A stretch of DNA of 64,000 nucleotides from Alcanivorax sp. (GTDB lineage Bacteria > Pseudomonadota > Gammaproteobacteria > Pseudomonadales > Alcanivoracaceae), in contig JAKUPL010000004.1 of assembly GCA_022449455.1 (NCBI GenBank), positions 186,001 through 250,000 on the forward strand, given 5' to 3'. A program made the position numbers and the translations under genes. The first letter of the stretch is position 1; every line of letters starts with the position of its first letter. This document shows positions 40,451-52,341 of the stretch, in pieces. The notes below the pieces were generated by a model. That model did not search any database, was not told where the DNA came from, and worked only from the letters and a program-made list of their open reading frames with translations.

Positions 40451-40744
40451 ATGATGAAAGCGATCCTTCGATCAGCTGGAGAGGTTGCCGAGAACATTCT
40501 GGCGCCGGTGACGGCCCGTCCGCTGCTGGCCCGGACCCTGGGTCTGCTGCTGACGGTGGCCTTGTACGCCGGCGGCATCGCCGCGGTGGTGGCGGTCAGC
40601 GGCGAGGCGCGGATTCCCGTGCTGCTGTTCGCCGTGTACTTCCTGCCGGCGGTGCTGCGTGCCTGGCTGCAGTTGTACTGGCTGGTGCGCGATGACGTGC
40701 GCGGCTGGCGCCGGCGGCACGGGCGCACCGGCAAGGCGTTCTAG
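40451..40744 (+). CDS. Small membrane protein of unknown function
   Basis: The 97-residue protein has two predicted membrane helices (TLGLLLTVALYAGGIAAVVAV and IPVLLFAVYFLPAVLRAWLQLYW) and a basic C-terminal tail (RGWRRRHGRTGKAF), so the tail probably faces the cytoplasm. GAGGAGCAAG precedes the ATG at 40451. It stands alone between tmRNA and the smpB terminator. I do not recognise the family. The palindrome at 40319-40334 suggests regulated expression. Confidence 0.7.
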   Translation: MMKAILRSAGEVAENILAPVTARPLLARTLGLLLTVALYAGGIAAVVAVSGEARIPVLLFAVYFLPAVLRAWLQLYWLVRDDVRGWRRRHGRTGKAF

Positions 40745-40772
40745 CGGACCATCGGCATCACGGTGGAAACGG

Positions 40773-40799
40773 AAAGGGCCACCCTCGGGCGGCCCTTTT
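40773..40799. terminator. Bidirectional terminator between the small membrane gene and smpB
   Basis: AAAGGGCC (40773-40780) pairs with GGCCCTTT (40791-40798) around ACCCTCGGGC, which adds inner pairs. T-runs on both sides serve the convergent genes. Confidence 0.78.
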
Positions 40800-40839
40800 C
40801 CTTGGCCGGGCGGGCGTCATGGAGCGCGGGCAGCCTGGC

Positions 40840-41316
40840 TCAGTTCTGGCGCAGGATGCGCTGCTTCTGACGGTTCCAGTCCCGTTCGCGCTCGGTGGCG
40901 CGTTTGTCGTGCTTCTGCTTGCCCTTGGCCAGGGCGATGTCCAGTTTCACCAGGCCCCGTTTCCAGTGCAGGTTCACCGGCACGCAGGTGAAGCCCTGCT
41001 TCTGTACGCCGCTGAACACCTTGGCCAGCTCCTTGCGGTGCAGCAATAGCTTGCGGCTGCGCTGGGGGTCCGGCACGAAGTGGGTGCTGGCGGTGGGCAG
41101 GGGTTCGAAGCGGGCGCCGAACAGAAACGCCTCGCCGTCCTTGAGCAGGATATAGGACTCCGTCAGGTTGGCTTTGCCGGCGCGCAGGGATTTCACTTCC
41201 CAGCCTTCCAGCGCCAGACCGGCTTCGAAGAACTCTTCCAGGTGATAGTCGAAGCGCGCCTTGCGGTTTTGCGCAATGGCGTTGCTGCCCGACGTCTGTT
41301 TTTTCGCTTTGCCCAT
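40840..41316 (-). CDS. smpB: SsrA-binding protein SmpB
   Basis: The 158-residue RNA-binding protein begins with the short basic MGKAKKQ and contains [29 protein letters not shown] and the C-terminal basic helix [19 protein letters not shown] that enters the ribosomal mRNA channel. It carries tmRNA to stalled ribosomes. The ATG at 41316 fits family length; an upstream frame to 41349 is unlikely. It is convergent with the small membrane gene. Confidence 0.96.
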   Translation of the reverse strand: MGKAKKQTSGSNAIAQNRKARFDYHLEEFFEAGLALEGWEVKSLRAGKANLTESYILLKDGEAFLFGARFEPLPTASTHFVPDPQRSRKLLLHRKELAKVFSGVQKQGFTCVPVNLHWKRGLVKLDIALAKGKQKHDKRATERERDWNRQKQRILRQN

Positions 41317-41429
41317 GGGGCGGCGATTATAGAGAGTGGCCGGCTCCATGGCGAGCCCGGTCGGCTTCCCTTGAGAGGCCCCGGGAAAATCAAGACAATG
41401 GCGGCACTGCGTCGAGGGGTTGTTATCCG

Positions 41430-42830
41430 ATGAACGAAACGAACAAGCCGGTCCACGGCATGTGGACCAGCCGGTGGGTGTTTATTCTTGCGGCCACCGG
41501 GTCCGCGGTGGGGCTGGGCAACATCTGGCGGTTTCCCTACATCACCGGGGAGTACGGCGGCGGCGCTTTCGTGTTGCTGTACCTGGCGTGCATCGCCCTG
41601 ATCGGCGTACCGATCATGATCGCCGAGGTGACCCTGGGACGGCGCGGCGGGCTCAGCCCGATCCACTCCATGGCGCGATTGGCGGAGCAGAGCAAGGTGA
41701 GCCGGCGCTGGAAGGGCATCGGTTATTTGGGCGCGCTGTCCGGCTTTCTGATTCTGTCGTTCTATTCGGTGGTGGCCAGTTGGGCGCTGATCTATGTGTG
41801 GGAGGCGGTGAGCGGCCTGTTCCAGGGCATGACCGCGGTGCAGTCCCAGGCCAACTTCGAGGCCATGCAGGCCAACCCCTGGCTGATGCTGGGCTCCCAC
41901 AGCCTGTTCATGGTGCTGACCATGGGCGTGGTGGCGCTGGGCGTGAAGCGCGGCCTGGAGCGGGCGGTGGAAGTGCTGATGCCGCTGCTGTTCGTGCTGC
42001 TGCTGGTGCTGATCGGCTACGCCGCCACCACGCCGGGCTTCGCCGACGGGGTCGGCTTCCTGTTCGCGTTCGACTTTTCCAAGCTGTCCGGCGAGGCGGT
42101 GATCATCGCCCTGGGCCAGGCGTTCTTTACCCTGAGCCTGGGGATGGGCGCGATCATGGCCTACGGTGCCTACATGCCCCGCGAGATCAAGGATAAGCAG
42201 ACCGGACGTGCCCGTCCGGTATCGATCGGCTCGTCGGTGGTGATCATCGCCGCCCTGGATACGCTGGTGGCGCTGGGCGCCGGCCTGGCCATGTTCCCGC
42301 TGCTGTTCACCGGCAATCTGGAGCCGGCCCAGGGCCCGGGCATGATGTTCGTGACCCTGCCGCTGGCGTTCGGGCAGATGCCCGGCGGCGTGCTGTTCGG
42401 TTCTCTGTTCTTCGTGCTGGTGGTGTGTGCCGCCTGGACCTCCTCAATCTCCCTGGGCGAGCCGATGGTGGCCTGGCTGGTGGAGCGTGGTCGGAGCCGG
42501 GGCACGGCGGCGATTCTGGTGGGCGGCGCCGCCTGGGTGCTGGGGATCGGGTCGGTGCTGTCGTTCAACCTCTGGAAGGAGCACACCTTCCTGATGGGCA
42601 CCTTCTTCGAGAATATCGAGTTCCTGTCCACCAGCATTCTGTTGCCCCTGGGCGGGCTGCTGATCGCGCTGTTCGCCGGCTGGGTGATGAAGGAGACCCA
42701 GGTGCGCAAGGAACTGGCCATGAAGAGCTTCGCGCTGTACATGGTGTGGCGGGCGCTGGTACGGATCTTCTCGCCGCTGGCGATGATCGCGGTGATCGCC
42801 TATGCGATCTGGTCCGCCGCCCATGGCTGA
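41430..42830 (+). CDS. Sodium-dependent transporter, NSS (SNF) family
   Basis: The 466-residue membrane protein has the signature [26 protein letters not shown], which forms the sodium and substrate site in LeuT-type carriers, and about eleven to twelve helices. Members import amino acids with sodium. Its ATG is 113 bases from divergent smpB and its stop overlaps rnfH by eight bases. In many gammaproteobacteria ratA occupies this place between smpB and rnfH, so the carrier appears to replace or displace it. Confidence 0.92.
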   Translation: MNETNKPVHGMWTSRWVFILAATGSAVGLGNIWRFPYITGEYGGGAFVLLYLACIALIGVPIMIAEVTLGRRGGLSPIHSMARLAEQSKVSRRWKGIGYLGALSGFLILSFYSVVASWALIYVWEAVSGLFQGMTAVQSQANFEAMQANPWLMLGSHSLFMVLTMGVVALGVKRGLERAVEVLMPLLFVLLLVLIGYAATTPGFADGVGFLFAFDFSKLSGEAVIIALGQAFFTLSLGMGAIMAYGAYMPREIKDKQTGRARPVSIGSSVVIIAALDTLVALGAGLAMFPLLFTGNLEPAQGPGMMFVTLPLAFGQMPGGVLFGSLFFVLVVCAAWTSSISLGEPMVAWLVERGRSRGTAAILVGGAAWVLGIGSVLSFNLWKEHTFLMGTFFENIEFLSTSILLPLGGLLIALFAGWVMKETQVRKELAMKSFALYMVWRALVRIFSPLAMIAVIAYAIWSAAHG

Positions 42831-43122
42831 CGCGATCCGCGTGGAAGTGGTGTACGCGCTGCCGGATCGGCAGCGCCTGATCGCCCTGGACGTGGCGCCG
42901 GGCACCACCATGCTGGAGGCCGCCCGCCAATCCGGCATCGCCGGGCAGTTCGAGGGCCTGGAGCTGGAGACGGCGTCGATGGGCGTGTTCGGCAAGGCGG
43001 AACCGCACCCGGCGGAGCGGGTGCTGGTGGACGGGGAGCGGGTGGAAATCTACCGGCCGCTGCAGGTGGACCCGAAGGCGGCGCGGCGGGCCCGTGCCGA
43101 GCGGGGGCGCCGGGACGGCTGA
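42823..43122 (+). CDS. rnfH: RnfH/RatB family protein
   Basis: The 99-residue ubiquitin-like protein (UPF0125) has IRVEVVYALPDRQRLIALDVAPGTTMLEAA and RVEIYRPLQVDPKAARRARAERGR. It is the usual neighbour of smpB and bamE; its biochemical role remains unclear. The ATG at 42823 overlaps the transporter stop as ATGGCTGA. It converges on bamE over a 115-base repeat-containing gap. Confidence 0.9.
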   Translation: MADAIRVEVVYALPDRQRLIALDVAPGTTMLEAARQSGIAGQFEGLELETASMGVFGKAEPHPAERVLVDGERVEIYRPLQVDPKAARRARAERGRRDG

Positions 43123-43165
43123 GCGTCCGGCGCGGTCGCGGGGCGCGGTCCATGGCCAGTTGGAG

Positions 43166-43237
43166 CCGCGGCGCTCTCTGTGACCGGGCTGCGGCGCTGT
43201 GACCGGGCCGCGGCGTCTGTGACCAGGGCCGCGGTGC
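43166..43237. repeat. Imperfect tandem repeats of about 20 bases between rnfH and bamE
   Basis: Three to four copies of a unit like GCGGCGCTGTGACCGGGCC run through the convergent gap and end at the bamE stop codon. No T-run terminator is visible. Confidence 0.6.
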
Positions 43238-43735
43238 TTATGAGCGGGGCAGCGGCACCGTGGTCGCTTCCGGGGTGCTCTGCGGCGCGCCCGGATCCGG
43301 CTCGGGATCGTTGAGCGGTTCCTGGTCGACGGTGCCGCCGTCGCGGCGGCGGTCCTCGGCGCGCAGCTCCAGTTCGCGGTCGCGGCGGCCGGAGGTGCGT
43401 GCACGCACGTCGGCCAGTGCCTGGCCCTCGTAGTGGCTGTAGCGGCCCCCTTCGAAATGCACCACCACCCGCTGTTCCACGGTGTCCGCCTTGCCGGGCT
43501 GGTAATGCAGCAGGTAGAACCAGGTATCCGGGGTGAACGGGTCGGTGAGGGTAGGCGGCCCCAGTACGAAACGCACCTGTTCGGGGGTCATGCCGGGCTC
43601 CAGCTCGGCCAGCATGTCCTGGGAGACCACATTCCCCTGAGGGATATCAATGCGGTACACCCCGGGGAATCGCAGGGAACTGCAGCCGGCCAGCAGGGCG
43701 GCGAACAACAGGGAAACGAGAATGGTCCTTGGCAT
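43238..43735 (-). CDS. bamE: Outer-membrane assembly lipoprotein BamE
   Basis: The 165-residue lipoprotein has a lipobox LLAGC (lipidated Cys about residue 18) and the SmpA/OmlA fold: YRIDIPQGNVVSQDMLAELEPGMTPEQVRFVLGPP and DTWFYLLHYQPG. It stabilises the BAM complex that folds porins. It is longer than E. coli BamE (113 residues) because of a Pro/Glu/Arg-rich tail after residue 115. Starts at 43735 and 43753 are both possible, each reading ATGCCAAG; 43735 gives the better signal peptide. It diverges from fur. Confidence 0.93.
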   Translation of the reverse strand: MPRTILVSLLFAALLAGCSSLRFPGVYRIDIPQGNVVSQDMLAELEPGMTPEQVRFVLGPPTLTDPFTPDTWFYLLHYQPGKADTVEQRVVVHFEGGRYSHYEGQALADVRARTSGRRDRELELRAEDRRRDGGTVDQEPLNDPEPDPGAPQSTPEATTVPLPRS

Positions 43736-43844
43736 GATGTTTCGACTTGGCATAATGTCCGGGCGATAATACAGACTTGTCTAAGGGGAACAAGGTTCCT
43801 CACGGAATCGGGAATCCCCGCTGGCGGCATACGGAGCAATTATT

Positions 43845-44255
43845 TTGGATAATCAGGATCTTAGGAAAGCGGGCTTGAAGGTGACCCTGCCGCGGATGAA
43901 AATTCTGCAGCAGCTGGAATCCTCCAAGGAGCGGCATCTCAGCGCCGAGGACATCTACAAATCGCTGATGGACGCCGGCGAGGACGTGGGTCTGGCCACC
44001 GTTTATCGGGTGCTCACCCAGTTCGAGCAGGCCGGCATCGTGCTGCGCCACAACTTCGAAGGCGGGTCGGCGGTGTTCGAGCTGGCCGACGAGGAACACC
44101 ATGATCATATGGTGTGCATGGAGTCCGGCGAGGTGATCGAATTCCTCGACGAGGAAATCGAGAAGCGTCAGCACCGCATCGCCGAGCAGCACGGTTACGA
44201 GATCGTCGACCACTCCCTGGTGCTGTACGTCCGGCCCAAAGCCGGTAAGAAGTAA
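43845..44255 (+). CDS. fur: Ferric uptake regulator Fur
   Basis: The 136-residue regulator starts at TTG (43845) behind GGAG, with MDNQDLRKAGLKVTLPRMKIL matching the Fur N-terminus. The winged helix (GLATVYRVLTQFEQAGIV) and the metal site EEHHDHMVCMESGEVIEF are present. The CxxC zinc motifs of E. coli Fur are absent, as in Pseudomonas. With ferrous iron it represses iron-uptake genes. The divergent bamE arrangement is conserved in gammaproteobacteria. Confidence 0.95.
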   Translation: MDNQDLRKAGLKVTLPRMKILQQLESSKERHLSAEDIYKSLMDAGEDVGLATVYRVLTQFEQAGIVLRHNFEGGSAVFELADEEHHDHMVCMESGEVIEFLDEEIEKRQHRIAEQHGYEIVDHSLVLYVRPKAGKK

Positions 44256-44362
44256 GCCTCGCCTCAGCCCCGCCAGCCTGTGCCGCGGCGTTCGCCGTGG
44301 CGCGCCGCCAGCCTTGCCCTGAATCTCCCGACCCGCCCGCCGGCGGGCCGGGCGTTGCTGTT

Positions 44363-46033
44363 TCAGGCCACGCGCTGGCCCTTGTCCAGCATTTCCCGGG
44401 CATGGGCGCGGGTGGAGGCGGTGATTTCCACGCCGCCGAGCATGCGCGCCACTTCCTCCACCCGGGCGCCCTCGTCCAGGGGCTGAATGCGGGTGTGGGT
44501 GGTGTCCTTGCCCTGCAGCTTGTGCACCTGCCAGTGCTGGTGACCCTGGGCGGCCACCTGGGGCTGGTGGGTGATGCACAGCACCTGGGCGTGGCCACCC
44601 AGTTCGCGCAGCAGGCGTCCGACGATTTCCGCCACGCCGCCGCCCACGCCCACGTCCACCTCGTCGAACACCAGGCTGGGCACCGTCAGGTTGCGCGCAC
44701 AGATCACCTGGATCGCCAGGCTTACCCGTGACAGCTCGCCGCCGGAGGCGACCTTGGCCAGCGCCCGTGGCGGCTGGCCCGGGTTGGCGGAGAAGCGGAA
44801 TTCCACCTCTTCCAGGCCGTCCGGCCCGGGTTTGCCTTCCTCGACCACGGTTTCCAGACGGGCGGCTTTCATGCCCAGGGCCTTGAGCTGCTTCTGCACC
44901 TCCCGGGTCAGGGTGGTGGCGGCGTCCCGGCGGCGCCGTCCCAGCGCCTGGGCGTGGCCCAGGTAGGTGTCGTGGGCGGCCCGCTCGGCGGCGGCCAGGG
45001 CCTCCAGGTGCTCGTCGAAATGCTCCAGCGTGTCGGCTTCGCCGGCCAGCTTGCGGTGATGCTCCACCAGTTCTTCCGGGCGCAGCCGGTGCTTGCGGGC
45101 CAGGCTGTAGGCCTGGCCCAGGCGCTCTTCCACCTGATTGAGGCGTTCCGGGTCCAGGTCCAGTTTTTCCAGATAATGGCGCAGGTCCTCGGCGGCCGCT
45201 TCCACCTGCAGACGGGCGGATTCCACCGTGTCGAACACCCCGGCCAGGGCGTCGTCGCTGGCGCGCGCTTCCTCCACCCAGTGGCTGACCTGGCCCAGGT
45301 GGTCGTTGACGGTGCCGTCCTCGCCGTCGTACAGGGCGGTGACCGCCTGCTGGCACAGACGGATCAGGGCGTCGGCGTTGCCCAGGCGCTGCTGCTCCTG
45401 TTCCAGTTCGGCCAGTTCCCCTTCCGCCAGAGCCAGGGCGTCCAGCTCTTCCAACTGAAACCGCAGCAGTTCCTGGCGCTCGGTCTGCTCGCGGGCGCTG
45501 GCCAGGGCGTCGTCGTGGTCGCGCCGGGCGCGCTGCCAGTGGCGCCAGGCCTCGCGCACCTGGGCGGCCAGATCGCCGGCCTCCGCCAGGCTGTCCAGCA
45601 GGGCGCGATGGGTGTCCTTGCGCAGCAGCGCCTGGTGCTCGTGCTGGCTGTGAATGCTGATCAGATGCTCGCCCAGCTCGCGCACCTCGGTGAGGGGCGT
45701 GGGGGTGCCGTTGATGTAGGCCCGCGAGCGGCCGTCGGCGCGCACCGTGCGGCGCAGCAGGCATTCGTCGCCGTCGTCCAGCTCCCGTTCGGCGAGCCAG
45801 GCGCGGGCGGACGGGTTGTCGCCCAGATGGAAGGTGGCCAGCACCTCGGCGCGCTCGCAGCCCGGGCGCACCACGGCGCTGTCCGCCCGTTCGCCAAGGG
45901 TCAGCGACAGGGCATCGATGATCACCGATTTGCCGGCGCCGGTTTCGCCGCTGATCACGGTCAGGCCGGTCTCCGGCTCCAGCTCCAGCTGGTCCACGGT
46001 GGCGAAATGGCGAACACTGAGATGGGTCAGCAT
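44363..46033 (-). CDS. recN: DNA repair protein RecN
   Basis: The 556-residue SMC-like ATPase has Walker A GETGAGKS near residue 30, long coiled coils through residues 150-350 (rich in Glu, Arg and Leu) and a C-terminal signature SGGELSRVSLAIQV with Walker B SLVFDEVDVGVGG. It acts in double-strand break repair. AAGGAC precedes the ATG at 46033. It is convergent with fur and divergent from hrcA, a common order. Confidence 0.95.
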   Translation of the reverse strand: MLTHLSVRHFATVDQLELEPETGLTVISGETGAGKSVIIDALSLTLGERADSAVVRPGCERAEVLATFHLGDNPSARAWLAERELDDGDECLLRRTVRADGRSRAYINGTPTPLTEVRELGEHLISIHSQHEHQALLRKDTHRALLDSLAEAGDLAAQVREAWRHWQRARRDHDDALASAREQTERQELLRFQLEELDALALAEGELAELEQEQQRLGNADALIRLCQQAVTALYDGEDGTVNDHLGQVSHWVEEARASDDALAGVFDTVESARLQVEAAAEDLRHYLEKLDLDPERLNQVEERLGQAYSLARKHRLRPEELVEHHRKLAGEADTLEHFDEHLEALAAAERAAHDTYLGHAQALGRRRRDAATTLTREVQKQLKALGMKAARLETVVEEGKPGPDGLEEVEFRFSANPGQPPRALAKVASGGELSRVSLAIQVICARNLTVPSLVFDEVDVGVGGGVAEIVGRLLRELGGHAQVLCITHQPQVAAQGHQHWQVHKLQGKDTTHTRIQPLDEGARVEEVARMLGGVEITASTRAHAREMLDKGQRVA

Positions 46034-46193
46034 GGGCTGTCCTTCTGGCCAGTATTGCCGCGATGTTAGGCGATTCCCGGCGCCAGTGTAAGCCCCCGCC
46101 GACGAGCGGCCCGCGCCGGGTGCGCAAACCGTGCCGGATGGGTAGACTGGGGGCCGCGTTACATTGAGATGTCTTCTCTGGTACTCGAAGCAC

Positions 46194-47243
46194 ATGACCC
46201 GGCTGGAACTGAACGAACGCAAGCAACGATTGTTGATGGCCCTGGTGGAGCGGCACATCCGTCACGGCCAGCCCGTGGGCTCCAAGAGCCTGGCCGGCGG
46301 CGGTGGTCTGCAGGTCAGCCCGGCGACCATCCGCAACATCATGGCCGAGCTCGAGGACATGGGCCTGCTGACCAGCCCGCACACCTCCGCCGGGCGCATT
46401 CCCACCGAGCGCGGCTACCGCCTGTACGTGGACACCCTGCTGGCCTCCACCGCCATGGAAAACCCGGACAACGCCCGCCTGCGCGACGAACTGCGCCAGC
46501 TGCTGGCGCCGGACCAGTCGCCCCAGGCTCTGGTGTCCCAGGCCTCCAAGACCCTGGCCGAACTGACCCGCATGGCCGGGCTGGTGGCGGTGCCGCGCCG
46601 CGAGGTGACCACCCTGCGCCAGGTGGAGTTTTTGCCGCTGTCCGGCCAGCGAGTGCTGGTGGTGCTGGTGGTGAACCGCTCGGAGGTGCAGAACCGCATC
46701 ATCCAGACCGGCCGCGAGTACGGCGAGGTGGAGCTGCGTCAGGCCGCCAATTACATCAACCACACCTACGCCGGCTGCGACCTGGACAGCATCTGCGAAG
46801 GGCTGCTCAGCACCATGGACGCGGACCGCGCCCAGCTCGACGAACTGATGCAGACCACCGTGGACATCGCCGGCAAGGCGTTGCGGCCGGAGAACAAGGA
46901 CTCCGATTACGTGGTGTCCGGCGAATCCAATCTGCTCGACAGCGCCGAGGCCGGCGGCATCGGGAAGCTGCGTGATCTGTTCGACGCCTTCAACCGCAAG
47001 CGCGACATCCTTCATTTGCTCGAACGCAGCGTCAAAGCCGACGGCGTGCAGATCTTCATCGGCCGGGAATCCGGCTATCAGCCGTTCGAGGAATACTCCC
47101 TGGTGTCCGCCCCCTACAAGGTCGACAACGGCCCCATGGGGGTGCTGGCGGTGGTCGGCCCCACCCGCATGGACTACGAACGGGTGATCCCCACCGTGGA
47201 CATCACCGCCCGCATTCTGTCCGCCGCCCTGACCCAGCTGTAG
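46194..47243 (+). CDS. hrcA: Heat-inducible repressor HrcA
   Basis: The 349-residue repressor has a winged helix (VGSKSLAGGGGLQVSPATIRNIMAELEDMGLL) and the GAF-like HrcA domain. It normally binds CIRCE (TTAGCACTC-N9-GAGTGCTAA) before groESL or dnaK operons. No CIRCE copy is visible before hrcA, grpE or dnaK here. The ATG at 46194 follows ACTCGAAGCAC; the frame opens earlier at 46164, but family alignment supports MTRLELNERKQRLL. Confidence 0.94.
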   Translation: MTRLELNERKQRLLMALVERHIRHGQPVGSKSLAGGGGLQVSPATIRNIMAELEDMGLLTSPHTSAGRIPTERGYRLYVDTLLASTAMENPDNARLRDELRQLLAPDQSPQALVSQASKTLAELTRMAGLVAVPRREVTTLRQVEFLPLSGQRVLVVLVVNRSEVQNRIIQTGREYGEVELRQAANYINHTYAGCDLDSICEGLLSTMDADRAQLDELMQTTVDIAGKALRPENKDSDYVVSGESNLLDSAEAGGIGKLRDLFDAFNRKRDILHLLERSVKADGVQIFIGRESGYQPFEEYSLVSAPYKVDNGPMGVLAVVGPTRMDYERVIPTVDITARILSAALTQL

Positions 47244-47275
47244 CGCCCGCGCCACCTTCCTTGCCCACCACGGCC

Positions 47276-47303
47276 CTTGAATCCCGCCGTCACGTTCCCA
47301 TAT
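47276..47303 (+). promoter_or_regulatory. Sigma-32-type promoter of grpE
   Basis: CTTGAAT (47276-47282), a 14-base spacer and CCCATAT (47297-47303) match the heat-shock sigma factor consensus. The grpE start follows 40 bases later. Confidence 0.75.
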
Positions 47304-47343
47304 CTTTGCCCGCTTTCCCGGAATTGGGGACTTTGGAGTGGAT

Positions 47344-47919
47344 ATGAGCGAACAGGACAAACCACAGCAGGCCCACGACGAGGCCGAGGTCAACGAGCAG
47401 GCTCCGCGCCAGGAGCCGGAGCTGATCGATGAGAACGCCGAGGCGCCGGACGATGAGCTGGCCCAGGCCCGCGAGCGGCTGGCCAAGCTGGAGAAGGCGC
47501 TGGCCGAAGCCGATCTGCGGGCCCAGGCGGAAATGCAGAACGTGCGTCGCCGCGCCGAGCGGGACGTGGAGAGCGCCCACAAGTTCGCGCTGGAGAAGTT
47601 CGCCGGCGATTTGCTGCCGGTGGCCGACAGCCTGGAGCGGGGCCTGTCCACCCTGGACGCCGACGATCCGTCGCTGAAGCCGGCCCGCGAGGGCCTGGAG
47701 CTGACCCTGAAGGTGCTGCTCGATGTGTTCGCCAGGTACAACCTGGAACAGATCGATCCCCAGGGCCAGCCGTTCAATCCGGAACACCACGAAGCGATGA
47801 CCATGGTGCCGGCGCCGAACGCCGAGCCCAACAGCGTGATCGAGGTGCTGGAGAAGGGCTATCTGCTTAACGGCCGTCTGATTCGCCCGGCCCGGGTCGT
47901 GGTCAGCAAGGCCGGTTGA
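47344..47919 (+). CDS. grpE: Nucleotide exchange factor GrpE
   Basis: The 191-residue co-chaperone has an acidic N-terminal tail, a long helix ([31 protein letters not shown]) and a C-terminal beta domain ([25 protein letters not shown]). It releases ADP from DnaK. ATG 47344 follows GGAG by five bases; a GTG two codons earlier is possible. Order grpE-dnaK-dnaJ is conserved. Confidence 0.95.
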   Translation: MSEQDKPQQAHDEAEVNEQAPRQEPELIDENAEAPDDELAQARERLAKLEKALAEADLRAQAEMQNVRRRAERDVESAHKFALEKFAGDLLPVADSLERGLSTLDADDPSLKPAREGLELTLKVLLDVFARYNLEQIDPQGQPFNPEHHEAMTMVPAPNAEPNSVIEVLEKGYLLNGRLIRPARVVVSKAG

Positions 47920-47969
47920 ACGCCTCGCGGCGCCGCGCCATCAGGCTCCGTGGAGCCGGTCGCGGCACT

Positions 47970-47998
47970 CTTGAAAAGCGCAAGCCAGCCGCCATATA
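47970..47998 (+). promoter_or_regulatory. Sigma-32-type promoter of dnaK
   Basis: CTTGAAA (47970-47976), 14 bases, then GCCATATA (47991-47998). The -35 element is a perfect match, the -10 a good one. It gives a leader of about 70 bases. Confidence 0.78.
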
Positions 47999-48073
47999 GC
48001 TGGCAAGTCAATAAGGTTCAGCTGTCCGGGCGGCCTGAAGGGGTCCGGACCGTGTGAAGGAGAATGGAGCATT

Positions 48074-49999
<1,926 letters not shown>

Positions 50000-50004
50000 G
50001 CCTG

Positions 50005-50119
50005 CACGCTGGCACGCGGCACGCTGACACGCTGGTCTGCCGCGTTCCCAAGCGCTCACCGCGCTTCGCGTGAGTGCGCTTCGCGTTTTTTAGCGTGTAG
50101 CGTGCAAGCGTGAAGCGTG
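50005..50119. repeat. CACGCT/AGCGTG short repeats around the dnaK terminator
   Basis: CACGCT occurs at 50005, 50020 and 50028, and its complement AGCGTG at 50092, 50099, 50107 and 50114, so the two clusters can pair over the hairpin between them. The same words fill nearly all of the dnaK-dnaJ spacer. Confidence 0.65.
50052..50091 (+). terminator. Probable intrinsic terminator between dnaK and dnaJ
   Basis: GCGCTCACCGCG can pair with the following CGCGTGAGTGCGC with bulges, and six T residues follow at 50086-50091. A partial terminator here would lower dnaJ relative to dnaK. Confidence 0.5.
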
Positions 50120-50145
50120 TTTGCGTTTTCGAACAGAGAATTTTT

Positions 50146-51273
50146 ATGTCCAAACGCGATTATTACGAAGTGCTGGGGGTGGGTAAGGACGCCAGCCAGC
50201 AGGATCTGAAAAAGGCCTACCGGCGTCTGGCCATGAAGTACCATCCGGACCGCAACCCGGATGACCAGGAGGCGGTGGCCAAGTTCAAGGAGGCCAAGGA
50301 AGCCTACGAGGTGCTCTCCGACGAGCAGAAGCGCGCCGCCTACGACCAGTTCGGCCATGCCGGGGTCAACGGCCAGGGCGGCTTCGGCGGCGGTGGTGCC
50401 GGTGGCTTTGGCGGTGGCGGCTTCGGCGATATCTTCGGTGACATCTTCGGCGATATCTTCGGCGGCGGTGGCCGTCGCGGCCCGGCCCGCGGCGCCGACC
50501 TGCGCTATACCCTGGAGCTGACCCTGGAACAGGCGGTGCGCGGCTGCGAGGAAAAGATCCGCGTGCCCAGCTGGGACACCTGCGAGGTCTGTGACGGCAG
50601 CGGCGCCCAGGCCGGCGAGCAGCCGGTAACCTGCCCGACCTGTAACGGCATGGGCCAGGTACGCATGCAGCAGGGCTTCTTCACGGTGCAGCAGGCCTGC
50701 CCCACCTGCCACGGCGAAGGCAAGGTGGTGGAGAATCCCTGTGGTCATTGCGGTGGCCAGGGTCGGGTGCAGACCACCCGCACCCTGTCGGTGAAAATCC
50801 CCGCCGGCGTCGACACCGGCGACCGCATCCGTCTGGCCGGCAAAGGCGAGGCGGGCATGAACGGGGCGCCCCCTGGCGATCTGTACGTGCAGGTGGCGGT
50901 CCGTGAGCACGACATCTTCAAGCGCGACGGCGAGAACCTGCACGTGGAAGTGCCGCTCAGCTTCGTGGACGCGGCCCTGGGCGGCGAGCTGGATGTGCCG
51001 ACCCTGAACGGCCAGGTCAAATTGAAGGTGCCGCCGGAGACCCAGACCGGCAAACTGTTCCGGCTGCGTGGCAAGGGCGTCACCCCGGTACGCGGCGGGC
51101 CGCCCGGCGACCTGTTGTGCAAGGTGGTGGTGGAAACCCCGGTGAAGCTGTCCGGGGACCAGAAAGACCTGCTGCGCCAGTTCCAGGATTCCCTGGAAAA
51201 GGGCGGTGAGCGTCACAACCCGCGCCGCACCAGTTGGTTCGAGGGCGTCAAGCGGTTCTTCGACGGGCTCTGA
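50146..51273 (+). CDS. dnaJ: Chaperone DnaJ (Hsp40)
   Basis: The 375-residue co-chaperone has the J-domain with HPD ([11 protein letters not shown]), a Gly/Phe-rich linker with repeated FGDIFG, and four CxxCxGxG zinc repeats ([32 protein letters not shown]). It delivers clients to DnaK and stimulates its ATPase. ATG 50146 is the family start; the frame opens earlier at 50110. It is ten bases before dapB. Confidence 0.97.
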   Translation: MSKRDYYEVLGVGKDASQQDLKKAYRRLAMKYHPDRNPDDQEAVAKFKEAKEAYEVLSDEQKRAAYDQFGHAGVNGQGGFGGGGAGGFGGGGFGDIFGDIFGDIFGGGGRRGPARGADLRYTLELTLEQAVRGCEEKIRVPSWDTCEVCDGSGAQAGEQPVTCPTCNGMGQVRMQQGFFTVQQACPTCHGEGKVVENPCGHCGGQGRVQTTRTLSVKIPAGVDTGDRIRLAGKGEAGMNGAPPGDLYVQVAVREHDIFKRDGENLHVEVPLSFVDAALGGELDVPTLNGQVKLKVPPETQTGKLFRLRGKGVTPVRGGPPGDLLCKVVVETPVKLSGDQKDLLRQFQDSLEKGGERHNPRRTSWFEGVKRFFDGL

Positions 51274-52107
<834 letters not shown>

Positions 52108-52138
52108 GCGGCTTCAGCCGCGAATCCGGGCGTGTGAC

Positions 52139-52167
52139 GTGACACCAGGGCGGTTACGTCCTAAAAT
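52139..52167 (+). promoter_or_regulatory. Sigma-70-type promoter of carAB
   Basis: GTGACA (52139-52144), a 17-base spacer and TAAAAT (52162-52167) lie downstream of dapB. Transcription would start near 52174, giving a leader of about 168 bases that contains the stem at 52243-52266. Confidence 0.6.
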
Positions 52168-52242
52168 ACCGCCTGCCCAAGATGGGCGAGCGGGTGGCCG
52201 TGTGAAACCGGGTGTTTTTCCCTCAGAACGCGTTTCCTGAAA

Positions 52243-52272
52243 GCGAGGTGGAGCAATCCATCTCGCTTTTTT
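52243..52272 (+). terminator. Intrinsic terminator in the carA leader (possible attenuator)
   Basis: GCGAGGTGGA (52243-52252), tetraloop GCAA and TCCATCTCGC (52257-52266) form a ten-base stem with one G-U, followed by six T residues. It lies after the proposed carA promoter and 70 bases before the start codon, so it may attenuate carAB, or simply end dapB read-through. Confidence 0.85.
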
Positions 52273-52341
52273 GCGAACCTCGCAAGGGGTTCCGGCCCCC
52301 GCCACCGATCTCCACAAGTCCCTATCCGCCAGGAGGTTGCG

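Noticed and set aside
43800-47831. A 1343-codon open frame on the minus strand
   Set aside because: It lies antisense to fur, hrcA and grpE and out of frame over recN, all of which have clear family matches. Such long frames are expected by chance in GC-rich DNA.
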